DNA of 64,000 nt, from contig NC_052399.1 of assembly GCF_009389715.1 (NCBI RefSeq), positions 10,666,585-10,730,584 on the forward strand, read 5' to 3'. Below, one piece after another: positions 10,301 to 21,846 of the stretch; position 1 is the stretch's first letter; each line of letters starts with the position of its first letter. Both the position numbers and the translations under genes were made by a program. Source of the DNA: Phoenix dactylifera (lineage: Eukaryota; Streptophyta; Magnoliopsida; Arecales; Arecaceae). The notes under the pieces were generated by a model. That model saw only the letters and a list, made by a program, of their open reading frames with translations. It made no database searches and was not told where the DNA came from.

Positions 10301-13300
10301 GGGTTTATCGAACGGACCCGACCCGACCCGAATGGACCCGAAGAGAGAAAGAGAGAGGGGGAAAAAGCAAAAGAGAGTTTTTTTTTTCTTTTTTTTATGT
10401 GGGTCGTGGCACTATTGGTCCGTCAGGATCCTCTCTTGGTCTATTACACTGTTGATACCTCTGGTGTCTCGGTAGCTGGCTTTTCTTTTTTTTTTTTCCT
10501 TCGGTTTTTTGGTTTCTGTTTTTTTTTAACTTTTACTGGGAGGAAGTGAGGGAGCACCGAACTGAATATGGGTCATGTGCCAGTTTTCTGCAAAGGAATT
10601 GGATTTTGGAAGAAGGCCTGGGATTTTTTTTGTCCTCGTGAGAGGGGAGCTGGGAGACACCAAGTTCCGTCCAATCAGTCATATGGACAAAAAATAGTGT
10701 GATATGAAATTTGGCTTGTAGACCGACTTAGTTAGTAAGTCGGGGTCATCTGTTCTGACTGGAGATCAATTGCAAGTCTTTCAAGTCATGGGTCACCCAG
10801 CACCTCATAATTATGATATGACCAAATTAGATTTGCCCAAATTCTTTCCCAAAAATATAAAAAACCGACTTGACTCAGACCCGAACCCGACCCGACTCGG
10901 ACCCGAACCCGACCCGACCCGATCTTCAACCGGGTCGGGTCTGGGTCCAAAATTAAGATCCGAACAAAAAACCGGGTCAGATCGGGGTCACCTAGGACCC
11001 GATCCGACCCGACCCATTTGCACCCCTAACGTTATATTCCGTACTGACATGACACATGATACATTGTTAGAGGTGAGACAGTAGCTGTACCAGATATCTG
11101 TATAGTACCCTATCTGGCCTTGTATCATACAAGTATCTTAGAGGTACAACATGGTATGCCTAGTACCAGATGGTACTGGTTGGTATGGCACTTGTGATTG
11201 ATGATGAGTATTGAATTTTATCAGAATATTATTCTTTGCATTTCAATTTTGAATCCTTAATCTAGCCCAGCACCTTGCTTACCTAACATTTCTGATTGGC
11301 ATCTTACTTTTCAAGTCATCCATCGTAAATCAACCTAAAATAATCAAAGAATAATATTCCTAATGAGTTGTTGTTACATTATGATGCAACCCACCATGAA
11401 GAAATGGATTTATGACTTTTTTGATGATTCACTAAGATATGCTTAAGTTTGTGGGTGTGACTTTTCATAAAGATATTGCCCCTTGGACTGTGTTGGAACT
11501 AGCTATATAACTTCCAGATAGAGGGAACTCTGTTAGGTCTTGTTATCCTACTAAAGAAACAATCAAAGAATAATATTCCTAATGAGTTCTATGATGCAAC
11601 CCATGATGAAGAAATGGATTTATGACTTTTTGATGATTCACTAAGATATGCTTAAGTTTGTGGGTGTGACTTTTCATAAAGATATTCCCACTTGGACTGT
11701 CTTGGAACTAGCTATATAACTTCCAGATAGAGGGAACTCTATAAGGTCTTGTTATCCTACTAAAGAAACATTAAAAGCATATTCCAATAAGGTATTAGGC
11801 TTGGACTTTACTGGTTTTGGCATGATATAAACTGAATTATTTGAAATGATTGAGGAAAAATTTTAGAACCAAAGGGCAACTTCTGAACTGATGCCACATA
11901 GCGGACATATATCTGACTCAGTTTATGTCTGAGACTGACTAGAGGAACCAAGGGGTTCAGCACTAGGCCCAACATAAGTTTGGGAAGCCTATAAATGAAG
12001 AAAACAAACCTTAAAGATATGGTCAAATAAGGCTGATATCATCAACTTTTTAGGCAGACTTAGAAAGGCTCGATATTAAGTCAATTACAGATCCAATCCA
12101 ATCATGAGGAGAGATAATGATTATTTCTGCGACGACTTTTCGCATTTGTACCAAATCAAATCCTAGTAGATTATAGGGGAGATTCTTTTCTATGATTATT
12201 TTCCTTATTTGTAAATTCTCTTACCTTTTCAGCAAGAAATGAATGTGGACACAGTCATGTATAGGTTCAAGGGATCCTACATCTATAAATAGGGTTGCCT
12301 AGCCATTATAGAACACTATCTTGAATTGAATAAAAATTCTAGTTCTCTTCTCCATGTTATGTGAGTTTGAGAGTTCTCTACTCTTGGTTATTCTTCCTAT
12401 CTTGCTATTCTATTATTGGGTAAACTTTCTTTTTAAGGAGAAGGGTAATCGTGTGCACTAAGAACAAGGTCCAATATATGCCTTTAGTAGACATAAGAAT
12501 GTTGTGATAAGCCTCCAAAATCATGATGTACATTTGAAAGAATATAATTTTTGCACTATAAACATTAGAAACTTACTTGCAAGACATCAAAGTTTAGCAT
12601 GAGAAACAAAGATTGTTTTTTTTTTTTTTTTTAATTTGAGGAAAATCTAATTTAAATCATTCAATATTAAGGTATATGGTTGAATTGGTATCTCTAAAAG
12701 GTAATATGTATCCAACGAAGAGCTTTAGATATTGCATTATTTTGTTGTCAATGCACATTGCATTGTCGGTGCTTTTTATTCTTATTGCCACTTGAGTAGG
12801 CTCACAAATGAGTCAGATCCTGGTTTTTTAAACTTGTAGATAGAGATTGTGTCTAGAAAGTGGCCCATTTGTAAAATAAGGTCAGAGCCATATTTTTTCT
12901 ACTGACCTGGCGTCTAGTCAGTTTGTGTACTTACTGGGTGTACAGCAGGTAAAACTTTAGTAGCAGGAGCCTTGCACTTAGGATGGCACATTCATTTTTG
13001 AATCTTCCTAGAAACTCATTCTTGTGCCTGCGTCGTAAGAATTTTTTAACTAAAAGGGTTTTTACTTCCCCATACCTACACATGAGTCCGGTTTTGCACA
13101 TACACCCACTTTTGGTAACTAAGGTTAAAGCATTTGATGACTTGATCTGACAGGCCTCAGTTTGATCCAACTCAAAAAATCCATGTCCTGACCTGTTATA
13201 GCTCACCTTGTTGCCTTTTTCATGTTTGTAGATTGGATATTTAGGCTATTTATTAGAAGTTTGAAGTCTTGATTGAGGTTGAATCATCTCCATATCAATA

Positions 13301-16300
13301 AAATTGGTGGTAGCAATCTGCACTAACCGCCTTTTTAAATTTTCTTTACTCGTGACTATGTTGTTATTAGTCTTCATTCTAAACAGAGAAAAATTAGTGC
13401 ATGTTCCTTTTGTCTTGCATAGTTGCATTAAACTTAGACTTAGATGTGGCCGTATCTAGACCAGAATGTGCATTTTATTAGGTATATGTCTTGCTTGCCT
13501 TGGCCATAGAGAAGTTTTCTGTGGATTTGAGCCAATCCGACTTGATTAGCTAATGGAGCGTGTACTTGTCCAAACTCTTGACTTAGAAAGAAAATCAAGT
13601 CAAATGCAGGTCTTGATTGTCTTGGTTTGGACCTAACAAGGTTGTAGGCCTATGCTTGAGTGTGTTGATGTACAAAAGATGCAATTATGGAGATGTGTTC
13701 AATTACTAGTTGCAAGCCCTATGTACGTCACACCGTACTGAACTGGGCAGTATGGGGCATACCGTACTGTACCGGTTCGGTACTGGTACCCGGTATAGAT
13801 GGCGTACCGAGTATCGGTACGCCAAAAAAAATTCGTACCATATTGTACCGACACTGTGCTAGTATGGCACTGGTACGGAGTCTGGTACTAAGACGGCGAA
13901 CCTTGTGTAAGCCTATACTTAAGTGGTCTAAGGTATGATGTAGTTGCAAGGATACACTTGAGTGGTCAGTGATTTATTGGATGCAATCATTGCTGGTTTG
14001 GATTAGGCCTAGTACTAGGGAATTGTGTAGGTAGTATGCAAGGCAGGGTAAGGGGTCTTTTTAAATATTACCAATTTCTTGGCCCATGATGTCAGTGGTT
14101 ATTCAACAACTAATTAAAGGGAGACCAGAGGCTTAATTTACTTGCCAAGTTCTTCAAATGGATCAGATTTGGTTTACATTGTTGAATGATTGTATGCTGG
14201 GAAAATCTATGCTGAAGTATCTAGATATAAAGGTTCCTAAGATTAAAAGGGCTTGCTTCAGGGTCTTGGGATAAAGATGTATTTTGCTCATGAATTAAAG
14301 TGCCAGTCGGCACATATAATCTGGCAGGGAGAGTATGCATTATATATAGTGTCTCGTTGGCATGTAGCACTGTCATAGTGCTACTTGCATGCTAGTGTGC
14401 TTGACACAAGTAGTGGCATTGGCAGTGTTCAGTATATTACCTCATGGTATATAATTTATTAAAGAGGAGGAAAAAGATAAAGGAGAGAAAAAATAGAATG
14501 AACAAGAGGAGATAGAAGAACTAGGATGGTAGAAGAGGGAGATAAAAGACCCATAGTTACCACAAGCAGGTGCAAGTGCAAGAGTGGATTCAGGTGTGGG
14601 TGCAGGTAAGCAGGTCTCTAAATTCTTTTGATAAGAAAGTGGGTGCAGGGATGAGTTTCCAAGGAGATGTTGAAGTAGTTGCAACACCTCAACTAAAAGA
14701 TTCCTGCTACTAAGAGAAGAACTAGGAGATACAGGAAGAAAATGGGCTTGTACTAACATGTTAGGAGGAAAAACTAAGTAGTGAAGAAATTTTGGAAAGA
14801 TAAAGTTTGTATAATAAATAGGATAATAAATAGGGGAGTTGATTCTTGGGACTGAGAAGATACATGATAGCAAAGGAAGGGGTTGCGAGGAAATAGAGTA
14901 TGGGAAGATACGTGATTGAAAAGGACATTTGAGGAGATTATGAAGAAATGAGAGGCGTGGTGGAGAGGTGGAAGCATAGGAAGTGAGAGATTGGGAGAAA
15001 GATATACGGGAGTTGAAGATATCTCTTGATAGTGATACTCATAAAGCCTAGACAATGAGAATTGCAGTCGATTCATCATGATATTTACAAAGTCTAAACT
15101 AAGTCATCGGTTGCTTTAATACAAGAATCAGATTCCAATGCATATCTAAGTATCTAACTCAACAAAGGGAACGCGTAGGATAAATTATATTTTTAACTAA
15201 ATCATATATTTGTACCTTTAAATATTGTTCGTTTAAGCATTAAAAAGAAAATATTGAAAAAACATTGTTTGTCAAATCCTTCATTATACATGTTTCTCAT
15301 TCAAACATCCAAATTAACTTAATGTTTTAAAAAAATAATATTTTGTAAAGTTGTTTCAGTATCTATATTTTTTACTAATATCTGAAATGAACAGATAATA
15401 TCAAAATAGATGATCAAACTCATTGTTGGAAGAGTTGAACTCTTCCAATATCTAAAAGTGGCTTCCAAAGATTTTTGTAAGTATCCAAGTGTCTGATACG
15501 TATCTAACATGGAATTTTGGAGCTAGACACGTGTGCCCATATAACACAGCACCACACGATTTAAAGTAAAAGGTGATGTCATTGTGTCAACATTAAAATC
15601 CACTTGCCTTCTGATGCTAAAATTCAAAGAAATTGCGAAGTTTCTCCTCCTTGCTTGAATTCAACATTCCAAATCCTAAATTAAAGAATTGTAGAGACTA
15701 TTAATAGGGATATATATGTAGCCTAATCTAAGTCAATCTTAGATTGGTCAAAATCAGTAGATATCCTAACTACATGATTTTAGCCAGGAGGTGCTCACCT
15801 TTGTCAACATAACAAATGGCTTATCGTCTGATGTTAAAAATTGAAGAAATTTTCTCCTCGATTACAAGTCGACTAGACTTCTTTGCCCTAGATGCAGAAA
15901 TGTGAAAATGCAATCATAAAATTGTAAATTAGCCTTTTGCTTTCAGCCGGTCACCAGCCACGTTGTGGAAACACACCAGAAATGATCCAGCTTAGTTTAA
16001 ACTAAGGTTCGCCGTACCGGTATCGGACTCGTACTAGTGCTACACTAGCATAGTATCAGTACGGTATGGTATGAAATTTTTTTGACGTACCGAAGGTCGG
16101 TATGCCTCCCATACCGGTACCGAACCGGTACAGTATGGTATGCTTGGTATCGTCCGGTTCGGTACAGTACAGCATACCATGGTTTAAACACCCAAGCATT
16201 TGTAATCAGATAGAAACTTATAGCAGCTAAGGGTACAATAAACAATTATATTTTATTTTCTGTTCAATTCAGGATGGCAAGGAGGAGGTTCTTCAAGCTT

Positions 16301-18303
16301 GGTATATGGATGATGATGATGGAGACCAGAGACTTCCCCATCACCGTGAGCCCAAGGAGTTTGTTTCTCTGGAGAAACTTTCAGGTTCATATCTTTGTAT
16401 ATAAATATGTAATTATGTTGTTCATCTCTCTCCAATGCACTTGTGAACTAGTGAGGGAAACCTGTTAGTACTTTTTCTATGTAGAACTGGGAATAGTCAG
16501 CTGGCGTCTCACTGGTGGTAACTATGAAACTGATGGGGACTTGAAAAAAATTCGTGAAGCACGAGGTTATTCTTACATGGTTTGTCGTTATCTTTTCTTC
16601 TTTTCTGTGTCAAAGAGATGGAGAAGATAAAGAGTTTCTGATAGATCATGAATTGTTTGGCATGGTTTTTCAGGACATATGTGATGTTTGTCCAGAAAAG
16701 CTGTCAAACTACGAGGATAAGATAAAGAGTTTCTTTGAAGAGCACCTGCACACTGATGAAGAGATCCGCTATTGCCTTGAAGGAAGTGGTAAGAGTTTTT
16801 GCATGTTTGGAATTATTTCTGAGCCAAGAATACCATTGTCTTATGTTTTTCTAGTTTCTTAATCTTCACTTTTTTCTTTCAAGGGTACTTTGATGTGAGA
16901 GATGAAAATGATCGCTGGATTCGTATAGCAGTCAAGAAGGGTGGCATGATTGTCTTACCTGCTGGAATTTACCATCGTTTTACGCTTGATACAAACAACT
17001 ACATTAAGGTATCCCATTGTTACTTGATTTCTTGAACATGTTCATGTCATGTGCAACCAAGGAACTATTTGGCATGACTATCAGCTGTTTCCTGGTTCTA
17101 TTATTTTATATGGTTACTTTTTGCTTGATTATATGCACTGTTTCGTCCACAGTGGACTTAGGATCCTCACGTAACCATAAATACTTGAGAACAGACCACG
17201 TATGCAATTCCCATTTACACCGGTGATTAGATCCTAGAGGAGAATTTTCATAATTTGTTTTAACCAACAAGTCATTATCAATATTAGGTCTAAGAAGTGA
17301 AGAAGTTTAAATCATTTACAAAGAGTATTTGTAAGAGTTTACCACTTATCCTTGTCGAGTTGGAGAATCAATCTCATAAAATCTTGGAGATATAAAATGA
17401 ACCAAGCGCCTGGTCTATCCTTTTTCGTTAACGGGGCACCTACTCCAAATGAATGTCTTCTTTGTTGTGTATATGTTTTATCCTCCTGCATGTTCGTTAC
17501 TCTCTTTGTGATGTGAGCAAGACTACATTGGGCATATGGAATTGATAAAACACTATGGGGCAGCGTGGGAGGGCATTACTTATGCCAAAGACCGTGCTGG
17601 AAGCGAAGTACATCCATCTCGAAGGAAACACTGCTATGGTGATCGGCTGGATTTAATAGTGTTGATAGGCACAGGCGGGGCGCCTGGCACCCACTTTTGC
17701 GTGACATGTGTGAGCTGGTACGGGAGCTTGAGGCTTTCCGGCCATCCGTGTTTCGGAAGGCGAATAGTGCAGCGGACTGGGTTGTCTCCTTTGCGGCATA
17801 CTGTTCAGAAAAACTTTTATGGGAGAGTTTTGAGTCCACCCCTTTTCCCCTTCATCGTCTTCTTGTCCACGACTCTTATGGATACTCTCATATGCGTGTA
17901 GTGTGAGGTACCATTGTATCAAAAAAAATAAAAAATAAATAAATAAAATAAATAATAAATAAATAAAATAAAATAAAACATTATGAATGCTGAGGTTCAG
18001 AATCAAATGAATCTAAACATTATGGCTTTAAAACCTGTGCTTCTTACCTGCTTATTTTAACTACATATTGGCTTTCTAGGCAATGCGGCTCTTTGTGGGC
18101 GAGCCCATCTGGACTCCGTATAACCGGCCGCATGATGATCTCCCTGCTAGGTAAAACAAAGTTCCTGTTTCTTTTTATCTGGAGTGCTGGCCTTTTGAAT
18201 TTTGACAGTTGTGGCGTTATATTGGCTGAATGTTTGCAGGAAAGAGTATCTTGAAACTTTTGCAAAGAAGGAAGTTGGTGGCCATGCCGTTGAAGCTCGT
18301 TGA
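7365..18303 (+). CDS. ARD: Acireductone dioxygenase (ARD), seven exons, 199 aa
   Basis: Exons read as 7365-7382, 16273-16384, 16485-16579, 16674-16788, 16884-17008, 18080-18150 and 18240-18303. All introns have GT-AG ends and the joined frame is open for 199 codons, the usual plant ARD length. It is a cupin enzyme of the methionine salvage (Yang) cycle, expected in cytosol and nucleus. With Fe(II) it converts 1,2-dihydroxy-5-(methylthio)pent-1-en-3-one to the methionine precursor 4-methylthio-2-oxobutanoate and formate; with Ni(II) the off-pathway reaction releases CO. The metal ligands are visible: H99, H101 and E105 in [12 protein letters not shown], and H144 in [10 protein letters not shown]. 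Other landmarks are [18 protein letters not shown] near the N-terminus and [15 protein letters not shown] near the end. The first coding exon has only six codons and is followed by an 8.9-kb intron. No lesions seen. Confidence 0.95.
10166..11030. mobile_element. Small non-autonomous TIR element in ARD intron 1
   Basis: The left end reads GCAAATGGGTCGGGT and the right end ACCCGACCCATTTGC, a perfect inverted repeat. Subterminal regions on both sides are packed with GACCCG/CGGGTC repeats, about 150-180 bp each. The middle has no transposase. Short inverted ends with dense subterminal repeats suggest a non-autonomous hAT-like element. I could not define a clean 8-bp target duplication (flanks GTATATAA versus GTTATATT-like), so the superfamily is tentative. 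Confidence 0.7.
11342..11772. repeat. ~219-bp tandem duplication in ARD intron 1
   Basis: The segment starting AATCAAAGAATAATATTCC at 11342 recurs at 11561 and runs in parallel through CTACTAAAGAAAC. The copies differ by small indels near TGTTACATTATGATGC and a few substitutions. No coding content. Confidence 0.85.
13720..13905 (-). repeat. GTACCG-rich MITE-like repeat, copy 1
   Basis: About 185 bp dominated by imperfect inverted GGTAC/GTACC words (TACCGTACTG, CCGGTTCGGTAC, GTACCGACAC). It is the reverse complement of the repeat at 16003-16188. The strong self-complementarity suggests a foldback MITE. Family unknown. Confidence 0.65.
16003..16188 (+). repeat. GTACCG-rich MITE-like repeat, copy 2
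   Basis: Reads GTTCGCCGTACCGGTATCGG through GGTTCGGTACAGTACAGC. Same family as 13720-13905 (opposite orientation) and 50758-50944. It ends about 85 bp before ARD exon 2. Related, more decayed words flank the TIR element at about 10080-10165 and 11031-11195, suggesting that element jumped into an older copy. Confidence 0.65.
17530..17980 (+). pseudogene. 5'-truncated LINE remnant (RNase H domain) in ARD intron 5
   Basis: Three consecutive frames together resemble the end of a LINE RNase [11 protein letters not shown], then [14 protein letters not shown], then [33 protein letters not shown] and a stop at about 17906. The same motif order appears at 6290-6566, but the sequence differs enough to be another family. 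A TAAA-rich tail at about 17920-17978 marks the 3' end. It is in the gene's orientation inside the 1071-bp intron between exons 5 and 6. Two frameshifts make it non-coding. Confidence 0.8.
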
Positions 18304-18358
18304 TGCACTGCTGAACTGCATAGTCTTATAACATTGCATAAGAATCATCATGCAGCTG

Positions 18359-18364
18359 AATAAA
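18359..18364 (+). terminator. Candidate polyadenylation signal of ARD
   Basis: AATAAA lies 56 bp after the ARD stop codon, a normal distance for a plant near-upstream element. Further AATAAA-like words near 18440 may be alternatives. Confidence 0.5.
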
Positions 18365-19389
18365 TTGTACACATATGACCTATACGTGATGGCTTGTGTT
18401 GGTCTATGTGTGCTTGCTTAAGTTTCCTATCTACTTGTCAGTAATAAAACAATACTCTTTAACTTCCTCTGGTTTTTGATAGTTCTGCATTTTTGGATAT
18501 TAAGGTTTGGACATGGAATGATAACTAAGCAAGGAGTTCTTATAATTGTTTCAAGCAAGGTAACCAAGCAACTATAGTTATCCAAATCTATCCAAAATCT
18601 AGGTGCATTGTTCCACAAAAGGAAGGCAATTTATCCAAGTCTCTTGTTGTTGCATCTACTAGCAGGGATTCTCACTAACCTAAGGTGAGGCAAGCAGTTT
18701 GTCTCCCCCAGGCAAAGGTGAGGGTGGCAAGAAGAGGTTGAATAATTTATGTAGGATGGAAGGGTTTGCAGGAAATTGAAGTCAAGGGCAGTACTTGATA
18801 TACCGGATTTGTTGAAAATAGAGAGGAGAATAGAATTAGTTGATAGTCTACAAAACCTTGACAGGAAGTCCTGCAATTTAGATCGTGAAAAAGAGAGGTG
18901 AGAGAAACTAAACTATGGACAGTTGCAGCTTTTTCAGAAAGGAGAGATAATAAAAAAAACTAGAGCAACCACCAAATAAGTAAAAGAATGTCATCAACGA
19001 CAATGATGATTTGGATTGAGAAGAGAGGAAATACAGATCAGAAGTGAGGTAGGACGGTGGTTGCAATGATATTTGGATGAGAGGAGATCAGGAAAGGTGT
19101 AATTGGAAGCGAGGAGAGGGAGAGAGAGATTGGAACAGGGTAGATGAAGGAAGGTGAGAGAGAGAATTGAATTAGGCGAGGTGGTTCCAGTAATATTTGC
19201 TTAAAAAATCAAACTATAGCAACTAATAGGTTCTCTAACTCTTGAAAGACTACTAAAGGTTTAGAAACGTTTAACCACTTGTTCTATATATTTTTGGGCT
19301 GGAGTTCTATTTCTTGGCACGCTAACAAATAATCGACTGTATCTCACTCATCAGATGAGGTAAAATATCTTACATGGCTAGTGCTGTGG
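18365..19389. other. Intergenic stretch downstream of ARD
   Basis: No convincing gene. It contains a purine-rich region around 18890-19160 with GAGA-type repeats. Open frames here are short and without motifs. Confidence 0.6.
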
Positions 19390-19705
19390 ACTTAAATGGC
19401 TTCAGTAGCTGTTACATGATTTGGACATCTCACTATATCAACCGGCCAAACTTATTTTGTGATAATTAGACAGCTTTGCATATTGCTATTAATCCTATAT
19501 ATCATGAAAGGACAAAGCAATATTGAAATAGATTGCTAGATTGTCTGTGAAAATTCCAAGTTGGCATAATGTCAAAGCAGTCTATGTTTCTAAACAATAA
19601 TTGCTGATATGCTCACTAGGACTCTTGGTCATAATTATATTTTCCTCGGGCTTGGTTAATCTCCAGATTCCAACTTGAGGGGAGCCTTCGAAAGTTAACA
19701 TGCAC
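19390..19705 (+). pseudogene. Decayed Copia-type RNase H remnant
   Basis: Conceptual reading with several stops and frameshifts gives, in order, DLDISLYQPAKL, TALHIAINPIYHERTK, IEIDC and later IADMLTRTLG, ending near GGAFES. This matches the conserved end of Copia polyproteins, where the RNase H domain has a CDNQAAxHI...HxRTKHIEID...ADxxTK pattern. It is a fossil of a Copia element different in position and state from the gag copies in the nest. Confidence 0.7.
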
Positions 19706-20270
19706 ATACAAAATATGGCTGACCGTTATTGGAAAAATTAGCACATTGTTGGAAAGCCAATATGTACATACAAAACATTACTCACCACTTTTGGAAAATT
19801 TGGCTTGCAAAATTTGAAAATATATTTAAGATATATCTTGCTGCCATTCTTTGGAGATTTAGCACATATTAAATGTGGGTTGATAGATTTGGAAGGCCGT
19901 CGCATTTGTATATATTTCTTGTATATTTTTCTAGAACATTATTACTTAATATGTGCTAATATGGAGCAATAAAATTAATTCATTTCATAATTTTATAATT
20001 ACATGCTAATTAGTAGTATTATTATAAAGTTTAAGGCATGTAATTACGTTATGCGATCACACTCTTGTTTAGTTTTATTGTTCTAGCTAGCCTTACAATA
20101 ATACCTAGTTGGGTAGGTTCTTTTTGAACCGAATATGGTGGGACCCAGACCCAAGAGCCGATCCCTCTTAAATATGTTGAACCGAATGCGGGTATCCCAC
20201 TTGAATTTTGCCAGGTACCCCTGAGCTGAACCTTTAAATTCCAACGGCTCTCTTCTCTCGGTTCCCACAA
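19706..20270. other. Intergenic sequence, partly a likely LTR remnant
   Basis: AT-rich. Near-repeated words (AATATGTACATACAAAACATT and ATGCACATACAAAATATGG, each followed by TTGGAAAA) just after the Copia remnant suggest decayed 3' LTR sequence. No gene seen. Confidence 0.4.
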
Positions 20271-20373
20271 AATTTTGCCGTTCAGGATCCACGAGTCGGT
20301 CCTTCATTCCCAACGGCTATCACCTCTTCTTGGTTCCCACTTGAAATTTTTGTTTCTCCTCGATCTTTTTCTC

Positions 20374-20550
20374 CCAACGGCTTCTCTTCGTCATTCCTCC
20401 CTGGGGCTCTTTCTTACCAACGGCTCTTTCTCTTCTTCATTCCTCCCTTGGGCTCTCTCCCAACGGCTCTCTCTCTCTTCTTCATTCCTCCCTTGGGATC
20501 TCTCCCCAACGGCTCCCTCTTCTTCATTCCTCCCTTGGGCTCCCCCCTTC
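20374..20550 (+). repeat. Minisatellite in the leader of the PP2C-like exon
   Basis: Three to four imperfect units of about 43-50 bp built from CCAACGGCT, a CT-rich segment, CTTCTTCATTCCTCCC and TTGGG. It lies immediately upstream of the PP2C-like coding sequence, probably in its 5' UTR or promoter. Open frames across it are an effect of the repeat. Confidence 0.75.
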
Positions 20551-20593
20551 CTCCACCCCAACGCTTTCTGACTTCCAAGCGAACCTCTTTTCC

Positions 20594-20856
20594 ATGTCCG
20601 TACAGAACCTCTTTTTTTCTCGGCTTCCTCCTTCTCCGCCTGATTCCGACGTACTCCGGCGAGTCCCTCACATGCCTCGCCGTCTACCGGGAGGGCGGCG
20701 CCCCGGCTGTCTTCGAGTCCCCCAGGTGCCCCCGCTGCACCCTCCTCGCCGTCCGCCGCCCCAGTACCAGGCTACCATGCACCAGGGCCGCCGTCGCCGC
20801 CGTTCCCAGGAGGACTGCACCTTCTGCGCCCTCGGCATGCGGATCACCTTCCTCGG
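20594..20856 (+). pseudogene. First exon of a PP2C51-like protein phosphatase, orphaned
   Basis: One frame gives a hydrophobic start (FFLGFLLLRL), then GESLTCLAVYREGGAPAVFE and SPRCPR. A second frame gives QATMHQGRRRRRSQEDC and TFCALGMRITFLG, ending at a GTACGA donor at 20857. From memory of the family, a secretory-like start, GGAPAVF-SPKCPRW and GRR-SQED-CALD-RIPF order fits plant PP2C51-type phosphatases, where the QED block is the first PP2C motif. The switch of frame at about 20765 needs one extra base in a CCCC run. It is either a true mutation or a sequencing error. No downstream PP2C exon was found before the window ends. A 27-kb transposon nest begins 300 bp later, so the gene is probably broken, or its remaining exons lie elsewhere. 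Confidence 0.45.
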
Positions 20857-21154
20857 TACGATCGCTTCTCACCCGCAAGGGTTCTTGATCTATTCCTTCT
20901 GTTACCCTGTTTTCTTGGATTGAACTGCTGTTAAGGTTTGTAGTTCTGGGTGTTATGGACGAATGCTCTAAACTCTGGACAAAAGACAAGGCTGAAGGTG
21001 GTGGGGAATGCTGGAGTGTTGTGCTGGTAATCTGCTCTCTTAACTGAGAAGATATTGTTTGAATTAGTAATAAATGGTTATTGTTGGAACATAGAAAAGA
21101 GAGATATGAAGAGGTAAAATACTTCATAATTGTTCTTTTCACTTTGGCTCTTTA

Positions 21155-21846
21155 TGTTAGAAAAATATAATTTTTTCCAGGCCGAAGCTCGGCCCAGAGT
21201 ATTTGACCCACCGCCTTGGGCCGCGCTAGGCGCTTGGCCCATGCGCGCTCGCGCGTCTTGGGTCGTGCCCGGTGCATGGCCCATGCGCGCCTGGCGGGCG
21301 CTCGCTGCTCGCCCTTTCGCGGGCTGCCGCGTCCGCAGATTGCATTTTCTTGTGCTACCTTTTGCTGTCTTTTTGTGCCAACGAGACGTTGGCCCAAGAG
21401 GGCTATAAACCCCCCCTTTCTCCTCTTTTTGGGACGAAAATATTCTGAAAAAAATCTAAAAAAAAATGATCTTCCTCCTTTTGGTCACTTTTTGATTTTT
21501 ACTTTTGCTTGTTCTGCAGCAAAGTTTTATTTTTTTTTTATTTCTTTCTTTGTTGGATCTGCAAGTCCGATCGGATTTGTGTTGGTTTCTTCCGAGACGT
21601 ACCGAAGAAGAAGTTTTGGATCGTCGTATCTTTAAGAAGGATTGTCGAAAGATCCATATATGGGGCAAATACTTCTTTGGGACAGCATCTACGCGCTTCG
21701 ACCTGTCTTTATTCAGGCTATCTTCATTTACATTTATTTCAAATTTAATATTAGTAGATCTATAATATTTATTCTTTATAATTTAAATTTATTACATGTT
21801 TTATAGAATAGATTTTTTTTGTGCTAAAATAGATTTCTTTTGATGC
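21155..21846 (+). mobile_element. LTR (TGTTAG...), left part, interrupted by the Gypsy element
   Basis: Begins TGTTAGAAAAATA at 21155 and carries a TATAAA box near 21411 followed by a CT-rich leader, as an LTR promoter would. It breaks off at GATGC where the Gypsy LTR starts. Its missing end, finishing in TTGCTAACA, is now found in reverse orientation at 40349-40445. TGTTAG and CTAACA are matching LTR termini. The reverse complement of most of this sequence recurs at 31549-32235. Family not established. Confidence 0.65.

Larger units (their letters stand above)
7383..16272 (+). other. ARD intron 1, about 8.9 kb, filled with small repeats
   Basis: Bounded by GTAAAT at the donor and TTCAATTCAG at the acceptor. 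It contains a run of about 16 C at 8979-8994, a TIR element at about 10166-11030, a ~219-bp tandem duplication at 11342-11772, GTACCG-rich MITE-like repeats, and a purine-rich stretch at 14450-15080. I found no coding sequence. Open frames in it are short and without recognisable motifs. Confidence 0.85.

Noticed and set aside
14442..15079. Two overlapping minus-strand frames of 101 and 143 codons in ARD intron 1
   Set aside because: The stretch is purine-rich on the plus strand, giving Ser/Leu/Phe-rich translations without domains.
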